Shown piece after piece: positions 8,942 through 17,282 of a stretch of 64,000 nucleotides of DNA. The notes beneath the pieces were generated by a model, which was given only the letters and a program-made list of their open reading frames with translations, was not told where the DNA came from and did not search any database. This DNA comes from Kiritimatiellales bacterium. Lineage in GTDB: Bacteria > Verrucomicrobiota > Kiritimatiellia > Kiritimatiellales > Pontiellaceae. The position numbers and the translations under genes are program-made. Each line of letters starts with the position of its first letter. Position 1 is the first letter of the stretch. The stretch is taken from assembly GCA_003246265.1 (NCBI GenBank), contig QKAU01000012.1:1-64000 (forward strand), read 5' to 3'.

Positions 8942-10981
8942 ATGAAAATGGAGAACAGGAAACCAATCGCGTCGATGATCGCCGTGGCGTGCGCCGTGGT
9001 GTTGGCGGCGGGGCAGTCGCAGGCGGCCTTCACCGGATTCACGGCGGAAGAGGGCTATACGAACGGCTATCTTCGGGGACAGAACAATTGGCAGACGGCC
9101 TGGTCCGACACCAACCTGCCTCCGACCGCCTATGAGGTAGACACCACTGCCGCAGGGTATGGCGGTGCGCTGGGCATTGCGGTCATGAACGAGGGCTGGG
9201 CCTTCTGGAGCGAAAGCGTCGATCTGGTGAACCGGGGCGACACGGCGGTTGCCAAGGCCGTCTTCCGCTACAATGCGCAGGGGCAGACGCCGGCAGCCAA
9301 TGGCCAGCTCATGGAAATCGCCTTCCTGGGAACCGGCGGCAACGACCAGATCCGGGTCACGCTGCGCCGCACCGAGAAGCGGCCCAACGACGGGAACCGG
9401 AGCCGGATGTCGTTCCAGCTCGCCTCCACCGGAACGGGCGGCCTGTCTGCGCTGGCACTGGAATCCCACTACGAAGCGCACAACGGGGTCGGAACCACAG
9501 GCATCGGGCAAAGCGATTGGCTTGAGTTCACCGCCAAGCTCATGCGCGGCAAGACGCGCCTGGACTGGAAGCTGGACGTTATCGTTAAGAACCTGCAGAC
9601 CGGCGAGGTGGCCATCGCGGGGCGCTGGACGATCAAGTCGTCGTCCAACTTCTTCAATGTGGGCAACTACATCGCCCGGCTCAACGGCAAGGACATCGTG
9701 GAGAACAACATCGTGGCGGGCAGCCGGCAGATCGATTCGTATGAGATCTACTCCTACCCCCAGACCATCCTGTACGACGAGGTATGCGACGGAAACATCG
9801 ATGGCGCCAAGTCGAAGACCGAGGAAACCAGTACCCAGGGCGCTTCCGGAAACTGGACCATCGACAATTCCGATCCCTGGTACCATTGGGGATATCTGGC
9901 CAGCGTCAACTTCATCGGCAGCGTCGGCCACGATGCGTTTGGCAAGTTCGGTTCGCACAAGTCCAGCGATTGGGCCGTCAACCAGACGGGCCGCAAATGG
10001 ATATCCGGCATCGGCCGCTCTCCGGACATCGGCGAAACGGTCGAATGGAGCGTCAACTACCGGATGACCGCCGCGCCGGGCGATATCGACCAGCCCCATC
10101 TGGACCTCTATTTGACGGCCAACGGCATCGCCTTGACGTCAGGGACCGATGCCTCGACGAAGATCGCCTATGCCACCAACCAGGTGGCCGATGTGGAAGC
10201 GACCTATCCAAATGAGTACATGAAGATGCTTGGCGTCCGCATCTCCCAATACAACAGCCACATGGCCATCCATCTGAGGCCGGCGATCAACTACAGCAGT
10301 GTCGGATCGTCGAACACCGTCACCGGGTTCATCCCCCTTTCGGATATCGGCATCGCCGGCACCGACCGCGAAGGCGACCACCTGAACGTGGCCTTCCGGG
10401 CGAAGAAGCTCGAAACCCCCACGCTGTGGGATTGCAGCGTGATCATCTCCAATATCGATACCGGGGCGACGTGGACCTTCGCGGAGGACGGTCTGGCCAA
10501 TGCGCCACTCTACTATTCGGGGGCCTCCATCTATCCCACCGTCTACTCCCCCAAGGCGTTCAACGACGGGGATGGGTTCGAGATCGACGACCTGATCTGC
10601 CGCATCTACTACTCCTACGCCTTCACCGGGCCATGGAACATCTACGCGACCGAGCATGGGTTGAGCGGCGTCAAGACCGCCGACTGGGACAACGACGGCA
10701 TGAACGACTGGGGCGAGTACGTCTTCGGCGGCAATCCGACCAATCCGGCATCCATGGGCGCGTTGCCGACGTATGACGGCGTGTCCGGCGCCTATACCTT
10801 CCCGCTCCGGGGCGATCCGACGATCGTGGCGCACGTCATGACCAACGCCGATCTGGTCAATGGAGCGTGGGGCCTCTTCGAAACCATCTCCGTGGGCACG
10901 GCCGACGGTGTGGTCAGCAACTACACCAGCATCGTCGATACGGTGGGTTCCGCGGGCTATATCAAGCTCGAGGTTGAATAG
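8942..10981 (+). CDS. Exported beta-rich protein with C-terminal GGNPTNP module
   Basis: I do not recognise a named family. The 679-aa product has a signal peptide (about 1-27) and a first domain (about 28-270) beginning with EEGYTNG that resembles the exported protein at 23905 and the distal domain of the kinase at 2221. A second beta-rich region (about 300-560) contains GSVGHDAFGKFG. It ends with the shared Ca-loop (DWDNDGMNDWGEY), GGNPTNP and a beta domain ending IKLEVE. Two starts are possible, 8942 and 8948; the AAGGAG at 8934 fits the second better. It follows the sulfatase by 125 nt with no terminator seen between them, so co-transcription is likely. A terminator closes it. Lectin-like laminarin/galactan binding is possible but unproven. 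Confidence 0.75.
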   Translation: MKMENRKPIASMIAVACAVVLAAGQSQAAFTGFTAEEGYTNGYLRGQNNWQTAWSDTNLPPTAYEVDTTAAGYGGALGIAVMNEGWAFWSESVDLVNRGDTAVAKAVFRYNAQGQTPAANGQLMEIAFLGTGGNDQIRVTLRRTEKRPNDGNRSRMSFQLASTGTGGLSALALESHYEAHNGVGTTGIGQSDWLEFTAKLMRGKTRLDWKLDVIVKNLQTGEVAIAGRWTIKSSSNFFNVGNYIARLNGKDIVENNIVAGSRQIDSYEIYSYPQTILYDEVCDGNIDGAKSKTEETSTQGASGNWTIDNSDPWYHWGYLASVNFIGSVGHDAFGKFGSHKSSDWAVNQTGRKWISGIGRSPDIGETVEWSVNYRMTAAPGDIDQPHLDLYLTANGIALTSGTDASTKIAYATNQVADVEATYPNEYMKMLGVRISQYNSHMAIHLRPAINYSSVGSSNTVTGFIPLSDIGIAGTDREGDHLNVAFRAKKLETPTLWDCSVIISNIDTGATWTFAEDGLANAPLYYSGASIYPTVYSPKAFNDGDGFEIDDLICRIYYSYAFTGPWNIYATEHGLSGVKTADWDNDGMNDWGEYVFGGNPTNPASMGALPTYDGVSGAYTFPLRGDPTIVAHVMTNADLVNGAWGLFETISVGTADGVVSNYTSIVDTVGSAGYIKLEVE

Positions 10982-10995
10982 CCTGTTCAATGGGG

Positions 10996-11024
10996 AAGGG
11001 CGCCCGGCAGGGCGCCCTTCTTTT
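10996..11024 (+). terminator. Rho-independent terminator after 8942 gene
   Basis: AAGGGCGCC (10996-11004) pairs perfectly with GGCGCCCTT (11011-11019) around a 6-nt loop and is followed by CTTTT. It closes the 5928-10981 unit and sits only 51 nt before the next start. Confidence 0.85.
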
Positions 11025-11074
11025 CCTGGGTGAAGTGTGTTGGGGATGGAATCCACCATCCGGACGGGAGACGC

Positions 11075-13738
11075 GTGAAAGGAACCCTGGCAGCCATCAT
11101 TGGAATCGCACTGTCGGCGGCAGGTCCGGGATGGGGAACCATCATCGTATCGGGGTCGGTGGGCAATGGCGACTTCGAAGCCACCGAGCCGGCGGCATCC
11201 GGGCCCGAGTCCTTCGCGGACACCCCCTTCTGGTACAATGCGAGCGGTCCCGAAACGGCTGGGTGTACCGTGGATACGGGCACCTCGGGAAGCCCGCAAC
11301 CCGATTCGCGCGCAGCCGTTCCCTCCACGGACCAGGCCGTCAACGCCGCCGGCCATGTGGTGGCAGCGGCCGGCGAAACGCTCAGCATCGCCCTCTCCGT
11401 GCACAAATGGGGCAGCGGTTCCAAATACCAGGGCGATGAAACGGTCCGCATCAGCCTGTTCGTGGCTTCGGCCGTGGTCGATGACGGCCTGACGACCAAC
11501 GATCTCGCCGAAGTGGCCCACCTCTCCTTCAACATCGATGGAACCTGGGTGGACCATCCCTCGACACCCATCTATACCACCACTGCATCCGATGTGGGCA
11601 AGACGCTCCATCTCGGGTACCGGCTGGAAGACCCCACCCCCCCGAATCCAACCCCCCGCATGGATGTCCTGGAGCTGACCGTGGACGCCGGGATCTCCAA
11701 CGATCCGCCGGCATTCGCCACCGACCCGATCACCAAGCCGGACGCCCACGAGGGCGTGGCCTATGCCGGACAATCGCTTGCCGGCGACGCTTCCGACCCG
11801 GAGTCCGACCCGATCAGCTTCGCCAAGGTATTTGGTCCCGACTGGCTGCAGGTCGCGCCCGATGGCGCCTTGTCGGGAACGCCAGGTGCAGGTGACGCGG
11901 GGACGAACAACTTTGTCGTGCTGGCCAGCGCCCTGGGCGGTTCCGACGTCGCGACGCTGACCCTCCATGTCGAGCCCGTTCCGGTTGTGCTCGACGGCTG
12001 GGGGGAGTTTGTCGAGGTGTTCGGGTTGGGCGGACGAAAGTTCATCGATACCGACGGGGACGGCATGCTGGACATCTATGAATTCGCCCATGGGGGCGAT
12101 CCAACCAATCCGGTCAGCCGGGGCATCCTGCCCTACGTGGAATATGCCACGAACGGAACGGTTTCCTTCCACAGCACGGAATGCACCCACGACAATCCCG
12201 GCATCGCCTATACGGCGGAATGGACCGACAACCTGGCCACCGGCGGGTGGAGCACCGCCTGGAGCACGTCGGACAGCATGCCTGCGGCCATTCCGGGCTA
12301 CGTCGATGTGGTGCGGACGCTTCAGGGCGACAACGGGGACCAGCTCTACTTCCGCAACCGGCTCTTCACCTTCCGCCCCAACATCCTGGTCATCATGGCC
12401 GACGACCTCGGCTATGCGGACGTCGGCTTCAACGGATCCACCGACATCATTACCCCGGAACTGGACCGGCTGGCGTCCAATGGCACCGTTTTCACCTCCG
12501 CCTATGTCGTCCATCCCTTCTGCGGACCTAGCCGCATGGGGCTCTTTTCCGGACGATATCCGCATGAATACGGCGGACCCTTCAACCTGCCGAACTTCAG
12601 CACGGGGCAGTATGCCGACCAGGGCATACCCGTTGAAGAAACCCTGATCAGCTCGGTGCTCCAGAAGGCCGGGTACTTCACGGGCATCATGGGGAAATGG
12701 CACATGGGCCAGCAATCCATTCACCATCCGAACAACCGCGGCTTCGACGATTTCTACGGATTCCTGGGCGGCGGGCACGACTACTTCGGCCCCTATGGAT
12801 ATGCCAGCGACTACCGGACCTATCCCGAGCACAACGGCGTGGCCGACACCTCGCTCACCATGACCAACTACATCACCGATGTGCTGACCGAGTACGGGGT
12901 GCGCTTCCTGAACGAAGCCGTGGTTCGGGAACAGCCCTTTTTCCTCTTCATGTCCTACAATGCACCCCACACGCCGCTGGAGGCCAAGGACGAAGACCGG
13001 GCGGTCTTTCCCGACATCATCAACTATACCCGGCAGACCTATGCGGCCATGGTCTATGCACTGGACCGCGGCGTCGGAAGGCTGGTGGATGCCCTCGAAG
13101 CCCATGGCGAGCTCGACAACACCCTGATCATTTTCCTGAGCGACAACGGCGGCCGCACCGACCAGGGGGCTTCCAACTGGCCGCTGCGCGGCCGCAAGGG
13201 CGATGTCGTGGAAGGAGGGGTCCGCGTACCGTTCCTCATGCACTGGCCAAACGTCATTCCAGCGGGCACCACCTATGACCACCCCATATCGGCAATCGAT
13301 TTCTACCCGACCTTCGCGCGGTTGGCGCACGCCGAAATTCCCGCCGGCAAGGAGATCGATGGCGTCGACGTCTGGGATGCCATCCTTTCCGGAACCAGCG
13401 GCCGGGTCGGCCATCCGATCTTCACCCTGCGGCACAATCCCGGCTATGGCGCGACCGGCGAGCACAGCGTGGGCGTCCGGCAGGATCAATGGAAGGCGGT
13501 CCGATGGACCGAATTCGGTGCGCCCGTGACGTGGCGACTGTTCAACATCGAAGAGGACATCCACGAGGACAACGACCTGGGCGCCCTCTATCCAGCCATC
13601 CTGAGCAACCTGGTGCACGAGGCGAAGCTCTGGAGCGATACCCATGTCCAGCCGCTGTGGTTCGACGACTACGACCAGGAGCAGCTCTGGAACGACCGCA
13701 ACCTGCCGCTCTACGACCAGGTATTCTCCCTCCCTTAG
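11075..13738 (+). CDS. Giant multidomain secreted sulfatase (second copy)
   Basis: The likely start is GTG at 11075 (product MKGTLAAIIG, signal peptide 1-20) with GGGAG at 11066-11070; the frame stays open back to 11030. Order in 887 aa: an N-terminal beta domain (about 22-205) with GNGDFE, C-T-V-D-T and TTASDVGKT motifs shared with the C-terminus of the GH16 protein and the middle of the 23905 protein; a He_PIG domain (about 209-305); a Ca-loop/GGDPTNP module (about 306-350) ending YFRNRLF; and a full sulfatase domain (about 434-887) with RPNILVIMADD, C483 in CGPSRMG, GKWHMG and FLSDNGGR. From the He_PIG domain on it parallels the 5928 sulfatase, but the N-terminal domain differs. That indicates domain swapping after duplication. 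No regulatory element of either family is visible in the 93-nt gap, so it may depend on read-through or an unrecognised promoter. Confidence 0.88.
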   Translation: MKGTLAAIIGIALSAAGPGWGTIIVSGSVGNGDFEATEPAASGPESFADTPFWYNASGPETAGCTVDTGTSGSPQPDSRAAVPSTDQAVNAAGHVVAAAGETLSIALSVHKWGSGSKYQGDETVRISLFVASAVVDDGLTTNDLAEVAHLSFNIDGTWVDHPSTPIYTTTASDVGKTLHLGYRLEDPTPPNPTPRMDVLELTVDAGISNDPPAFATDPITKPDAHEGVAYAGQSLAGDASDPESDPISFAKVFGPDWLQVAPDGALSGTPGAGDAGTNNFVVLASALGGSDVATLTLHVEPVPVVLDGWGEFVEVFGLGGRKFIDTDGDGMLDIYEFAHGGDPTNPVSRGILPYVEYATNGTVSFHSTECTHDNPGIAYTAEWTDNLATGGWSTAWSTSDSMPAAIPGYVDVVRTLQGDNGDQLYFRNRLFTFRPNILVIMADDLGYADVGFNGSTDIITPELDRLASNGTVFTSAYVVHPFCGPSRMGLFSGRYPHEYGGPFNLPNFSTGQYADQGIPVEETLISSVLQKAGYFTGIMGKWHMGQQSIHHPNNRGFDDFYGFLGGGHDYFGPYGYASDYRTYPEHNGVADTSLTMTNYITDVLTEYGVRFLNEAVVREQPFFLFMSYNAPHTPLEAKDEDRAVFPDIINYTRQTYAAMVYALDRGVGRLVDALEAHGELDNTLIIFLSDNGGRTDQGASNWPLRGRKGDVVEGGVRVPFLMHWPNVIPAGTTYDHPISAIDFYPTFARLAHAEIPAGKEIDGVDVWDAILSGTSGRVGHPIFTLRHNPGYGATGEHSVGVRQDQWKAVRWTEFGAPVTWRLFNIEEDIHEDNDLGALYPAILSNLVHEAKLWSDTHVQPLWFDDYDQEQLWNDRNLPLYDQVFSLP

Positions 13739-13774
13739 GTGGAAGCTGCGCGGGAGCCGACTTCCCGCATTCGC

Positions 13775-13820
13775 CTATTCACCTGACTAGTAGACGTTGA
13801 ACCTGCCCGGAAGATACAAC
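13775..13820 (+). promoter_or_regulatory. Family 1 operator/promoter, copy 3 (upstream of subtilase)
   Basis: CTATTCA (13775-13781), CC, TGACTAG (13784-13790) and TAGA form the dyad. TACAAC at 13815-13820 lies 31 nt after the TGACTAG start. Sequence beyond the hexamer (CTATCC, then GTCG) also resembles copy 2. Confidence 0.6.
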
Positions 13821-13965
13821 TATCCACACTTTGTCGATCGGCATGGAAGATCTATTTCCTAGTCCAATGTGATATTCGGGGTGGCCGGTCCGGGTGGTCC
13901 GGGTGTTGAAGAATGCAGGTCGTAAGGCGGAGCTGAAGAGCCCCGCCATCATTCATGGAGGAAGT

Positions 13966-16900
13966 ATGGGCGGAAAAAGGGGCAACGTATTCTTGGGCGT
14001 GCTACTGGCGGTTCTGGCGGCGGAAGCCATTCACGCGGAGACGTATGAGATCGACGAGGGAGGTTCCAGGAGAAGATTCGAATTGGCCATGGACGAAGTC
14101 CGCGTTGTCGCGTCGGGGCGCAAGGGCGGTCGGGGTGAGCTTCGCCGCATCGCGTCCCAAAGGGACGGGCATGCGATGAAACGCTATGTTCGCGACATGG
14201 CGGTCCGCCCGGGTGAAAAGGCGCAGCTTGTGCTCTATGAGGCGGGCCGTCCCCGCAGCGAATGGACCCGCTACTTTGTGACGGACGGGATTGTGGTCAA
14301 GTTGGGGCCGGATGCGGACATCAAGGCGATTGCCGTGTCCGCCGATGGCTATTGCGCGGGCCGACTCCCCTTCGCCTGCGATTTCGCGGTGGTCAATATC
14401 CGCAAGGGCAATGCGTTGGACGCGGCCGAAATCCTGCGGATGCAGCCGGGCGTCGTGTCGGCCGAGCCGCTGCTCGACCGGAAGCGTTCCAAACGCATGG
14501 TGCCCAACGATACCTTCTTCCCCCAGCAGTGGCATTTGCAGAATACGGCCCAGAATGCGGGAGCCGTGGCCGGGATGGATCTCAACTGCGTACCGGCGTG
14601 GGATTCGGCCACCGGAGCAGGCGTGGTGATCGGCATCCTGGACGACGGATTGGAAACCTCGCACACGGATTTGGCGGGCAATGTCGACCTGTCGCTCTGC
14701 TACGACTTCAACGAGGGGGACGCCGATCCCTCGCCCGATCCCGACTTTGATTACCACGGTACCGCCTGCGCCGGATGCGCCGCGGCCGTGGGCAACAACA
14801 GCAAGGGGGTCTCCGGCGTGGCGCCGCAGGCGAAACTGGCGGGGTTGAGGATGCTGGCCGGCGAGGAGAGCGACCTGGTCGAGGCCCAGTCGATGTACTT
14901 CAGCAACGGCGTCATTGCCGTCAAGAGCTGCAGCTGGGGTCCCGACGACTTCTTCTCCGAGACCGTCCAGGGTCCCGGCCAGCTTACGGAGCAATCCTGG
15001 ATCCATGCCGTCACCCATGGGCGGGGCGGATTGGGCACGGTCTTCCTGTTTGCCGCCGGCAACGGCGGGGAGGACGATTGGCAGACCGCCAACATGGACG
15101 GCTACGCCAACTCCATCTACACGATTGCCGTCGGCGGGGTAGGCGACCAGGGGACGCGGGTGGCCTACAGCGAGAAGGGTTCCTGCGTCGTCGTCTGCGC
15201 CCCCACCATCGACGACATCAACTCTCGGCCGGGGATCTGGACGACGGACCTGACGGGCAATGCGGGCTACAATCCCTACGATGAGACGATCTCGCCCAAC
15301 AAGAGCTTCACGGCCACCTTTGGCGGCACGTCGGCATCCTGTCCGCTGGCTGCCGGGGCCGTCGCCCTCATGCTCGAGGAGAATCCGGGCCTGGGATGGC
15401 GCGACGTGCAGGAGATCCTGATGGTCTCGGCCACGAAGAACGATGCGGCCAACCCGGGCTGGTTCACGAATGGCGGCGGGTTGGAATTCAACCATGAATA
15501 CGGTGCCGGACTGATCGACGCGAATGCCGCGGTCCAGCTTGCCGGCGTATGGACCAACCTGGGCCCCCAGGTATCCATCGCCCACGAAGAGGACGGGGTT
15601 GCACTGGCGATCCCCGACAACCATCCGGCCGGCGTGGCACGGAGCCATGCCTGCACCAAGGAGATCCGCCTCGAACATGTGGTCCTCACGGTCGATATTG
15701 CGCATGCCCGTCGTGGCAACCTGCAGATCGAGCTCACTTCGCCCTCCGGGACGCGAAGCGTCATGATGGATGCGCGCCCGAGCGATGATACCAGCGACTA
15801 CGACCACTGGAGCATGATGACGGTGCACAACTGGGGGGAGTCTTCCCTGGGCACATGGACCGTCAAGGTCATCGATACGGTTGCCGGCACGGCCGGAACA
15901 CTCAACGGGTACAAGCTCGAATTTTTCGGGACGGCGGACGATGCCCCGGTCGTGGAAATCGCTACCCAGCCGGCCAAGGTAGGCGCGGGGACGACCAGCT
16001 ATGTGGTCGAAGGATCCGTGACCGGCAATGTGGTGGGCAATCTTGCATGGCGCAACGACGCCAATGGGGCAACCGGCACCATTCCGGCGACCGCAAGCTG
16101 GACCGTGCCCTCGGTACCGCTGGTACCCGGACCGAACCCCATATGGATCATGGCGGAAAACAGTGCCGGCATTCCGGCGGCAAGGAGCGTGGTCATTACC
16201 CGCACACGGCCACCGCTGGCCCCGTGGTTCCAGGGTTTTGAAACGGTGCAGACGGAACTGACGTGGGAGCCCTTGGATACCTGGGAGCCGATTGACGGAG
16301 CCGGAGCCGTCTCTGGATACAGTGGCGGGTACGACTATCCGATCTACCAAACCATCAGGACCGGCCTGCAATCCTGGCAGTCATGGATGATCGAAAGCGG
16401 AACGCCGACCCTCGAGCTTGCGGAGGTATCGGTCGCCGCCTTGGCCGGCGTGAAGACGCTGACGGCGCATCTGTCCGCAACGACCTACGAAAACGACATG
16501 CTTGACCTGGTCGGCATGACGGACGGTGCTTCGTTGAAGGTCTACGTAGCCCTCGACGGGGCTGCCTATCCGGCCACGCCCGACCTCACCGTCCGGGGGA
16601 AAGGCTCGGTCGATGGCGCCCGGTGGGGCTATGACGCCACCGGCGTTGCCTCTGCGACGGCCGGTGTGCCAGCCATCTTCCAGCCTGCCGCGGAAGGCGA
16701 GCTGGCCGATGGATATTCCACCTTGCGCATCGCCATCCCGGCAGGGGCATCGACGGTGAAGATCAAATTCGTAGCCGACAACGGCGGGCTGTACGAGCCC
16801 AGCTGGAACATCGACGACATTGCCCTGGCGGGCGAAACCGGCACGCTCCGCCTCAATGCCATCAAGGTGGCTGGCGGGGCCGTTCATCTTGGGTGGCAGG

Positions 16901-17064
16901 GCGGGAATCCTTTCGCAACGCAGATCGTGGAATGCAAGACGAACCTGGTGGATGCGGGCGAAGCATGGAAAGCGCTGTACATCGCAGCGCCGGGCGAGAC
17001 GAACCATGTCCATGCGGTTCCCTCCGGCGACACCCTCTACTATCGTATCAGAACCCAACCCTGA
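13966..17064 (+). CDS. Secreted S8 subtilisin/kexin-like protease with P-domain
   Basis: The start at 13966 (MGGKRGN) has GGAGGA at 13957 and gives a signal peptide (1-24). A propeptide-like region (about 25-190) precedes the S8 catalytic domain (about 200-500), with D226 in GILDDGLETSHTDL, H264 in DYHGTACAG, a likely oxyanion N in FAAGNGG and S456 in GGTSASCP. A P-domain (proprotein convertase type, about 550-655) follows, with LEHVVLTVDIAHARRGNLQI and WTVKVIDT. Further beta-rich regions run to 1032 aa and end in LYYRIRTQP, the C-terminal pattern seen in other secreted proteins here. It could process locus proteins or act on algal glycoproteins; that role is inference. A family 1 element precedes it and a strong terminator follows. 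Confidence 0.9.
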   Translation: MGGKRGNVFLGVLLAVLAAEAIHAETYEIDEGGSRRRFELAMDEVRVVASGRKGGRGELRRIASQRDGHAMKRYVRDMAVRPGEKAQLVLYEAGRPRSEWTRYFVTDGIVVKLGPDADIKAIAVSADGYCAGRLPFACDFAVVNIRKGNALDAAEILRMQPGVVSAEPLLDRKRSKRMVPNDTFFPQQWHLQNTAQNAGAVAGMDLNCVPAWDSATGAGVVIGILDDGLETSHTDLAGNVDLSLCYDFNEGDADPSPDPDFDYHGTACAGCAAAVGNNSKGVSGVAPQAKLAGLRMLAGEESDLVEAQSMYFSNGVIAVKSCSWGPDDFFSETVQGPGQLTEQSWIHAVTHGRGGLGTVFLFAAGNGGEDDWQTANMDGYANSIYTIAVGGVGDQGTRVAYSEKGSCVVVCAPTIDDINSRPGIWTTDLTGNAGYNPYDETISPNKSFTATFGGTSASCPLAAGAVALMLEENPGLGWRDVQEILMVSATKNDAANPGWFTNGGGLEFNHEYGAGLIDANAAVQLAGVWTNLGPQVSIAHEEDGVALAIPDNHPAGVARSHACTKEIRLEHVVLTVDIAHARRGNLQIELTSPSGTRSVMMDARPSDDTSDYDHWSMMTVHNWGESSLGTWTVKVIDTVAGTAGTLNGYKLEFFGTADDAPVVEIATQPAKVGAGTTSYVVEGSVTGNVVGNLAWRNDANGATGTIPATASWTVPSVPLVPGPNPIWIMAENSAGIPAARSVVITRTRPPLAPWFQGFETVQTELTWEPLDTWEPIDGAGAVSGYSGGYDYPIYQTIRTGLQSWQSWMIESGTPTLELAEVSVAALAGVKTLTAHLSATTYENDMLDLVGMTDGASLKVYVALDGAAYPATPDLTVRGKGSVDGARWGYDATGVASATAGVPAIFQPAAEGELADGYSTLRIAIPAGASTVKIKFVADNGGLYEPSWNIDDIALAGETGTLRLNAIKVAGGAVHLGWQGGNPFATQIVECKTNLVDAGEAWKALYIAAPGETNHVHAVPSGDTLYYRIRTQP

Positions 17065-17083
17065 TCGCATTTTCATGGGTCCG

Positions 17084-17123
17084 GGGCGGTGCGCATCGGG
17101 TGATGCGCGCCGCCCTGTTTTTT
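17084..17123 (+). terminator. Strong Rho-independent terminator after subtilase
   Basis: GGGCGG-T-GCGCATC (17084-17097) pairs with GATGCGC-G-CCGCCC (17102-17115) with one internal T-G wobble and a 4-nt loop. TGTTTTTT follows. It isolates the subtilase from the GH16 gene. Confidence 0.85.
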
Positions 17124-17134
17124 ATCCGCGAAGG

Positions 17135-17173
17135 GTTTGGATCGGCATATAATTTTGAAAAATCGGCCCTGTC
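17135..17173 (+). promoter_or_regulatory. Family 2 regulatory/promoter element, copy B
   Basis: GGATCG at 17139-17144 matches the GATCG part of the first block, with GGC exactly 25 nt after GATCG as in copies A and D. GGCCCTGTC starts at 17165. A perfect TATAAT is present at 17148-17153, a few bases out of register with the other copies. The GH16 start is at 17283. Confidence 0.5.
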
Positions 17174-17282
17174 ACACCGATTGATGACATGAATACTCAA
17201 CGATTGCACTCGGGCAATCTCTAACGGGTTGCCGCTGTGCCAAAGGTGGAAATGCGTTTCCTCCGCGGAAAAGAGGGAAAAG

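Noticed and set aside
10139-13645. Antisense open frame of 1168 codons over the 11075 sulfatase, and a similar 1056-codon one over 5796-8966
   Set aside because: Both are mirror frames of GC-rich coding sequence. They lack signal peptides, known motifs and ribosome sites, and they oppose well-supported sulfatase genes.
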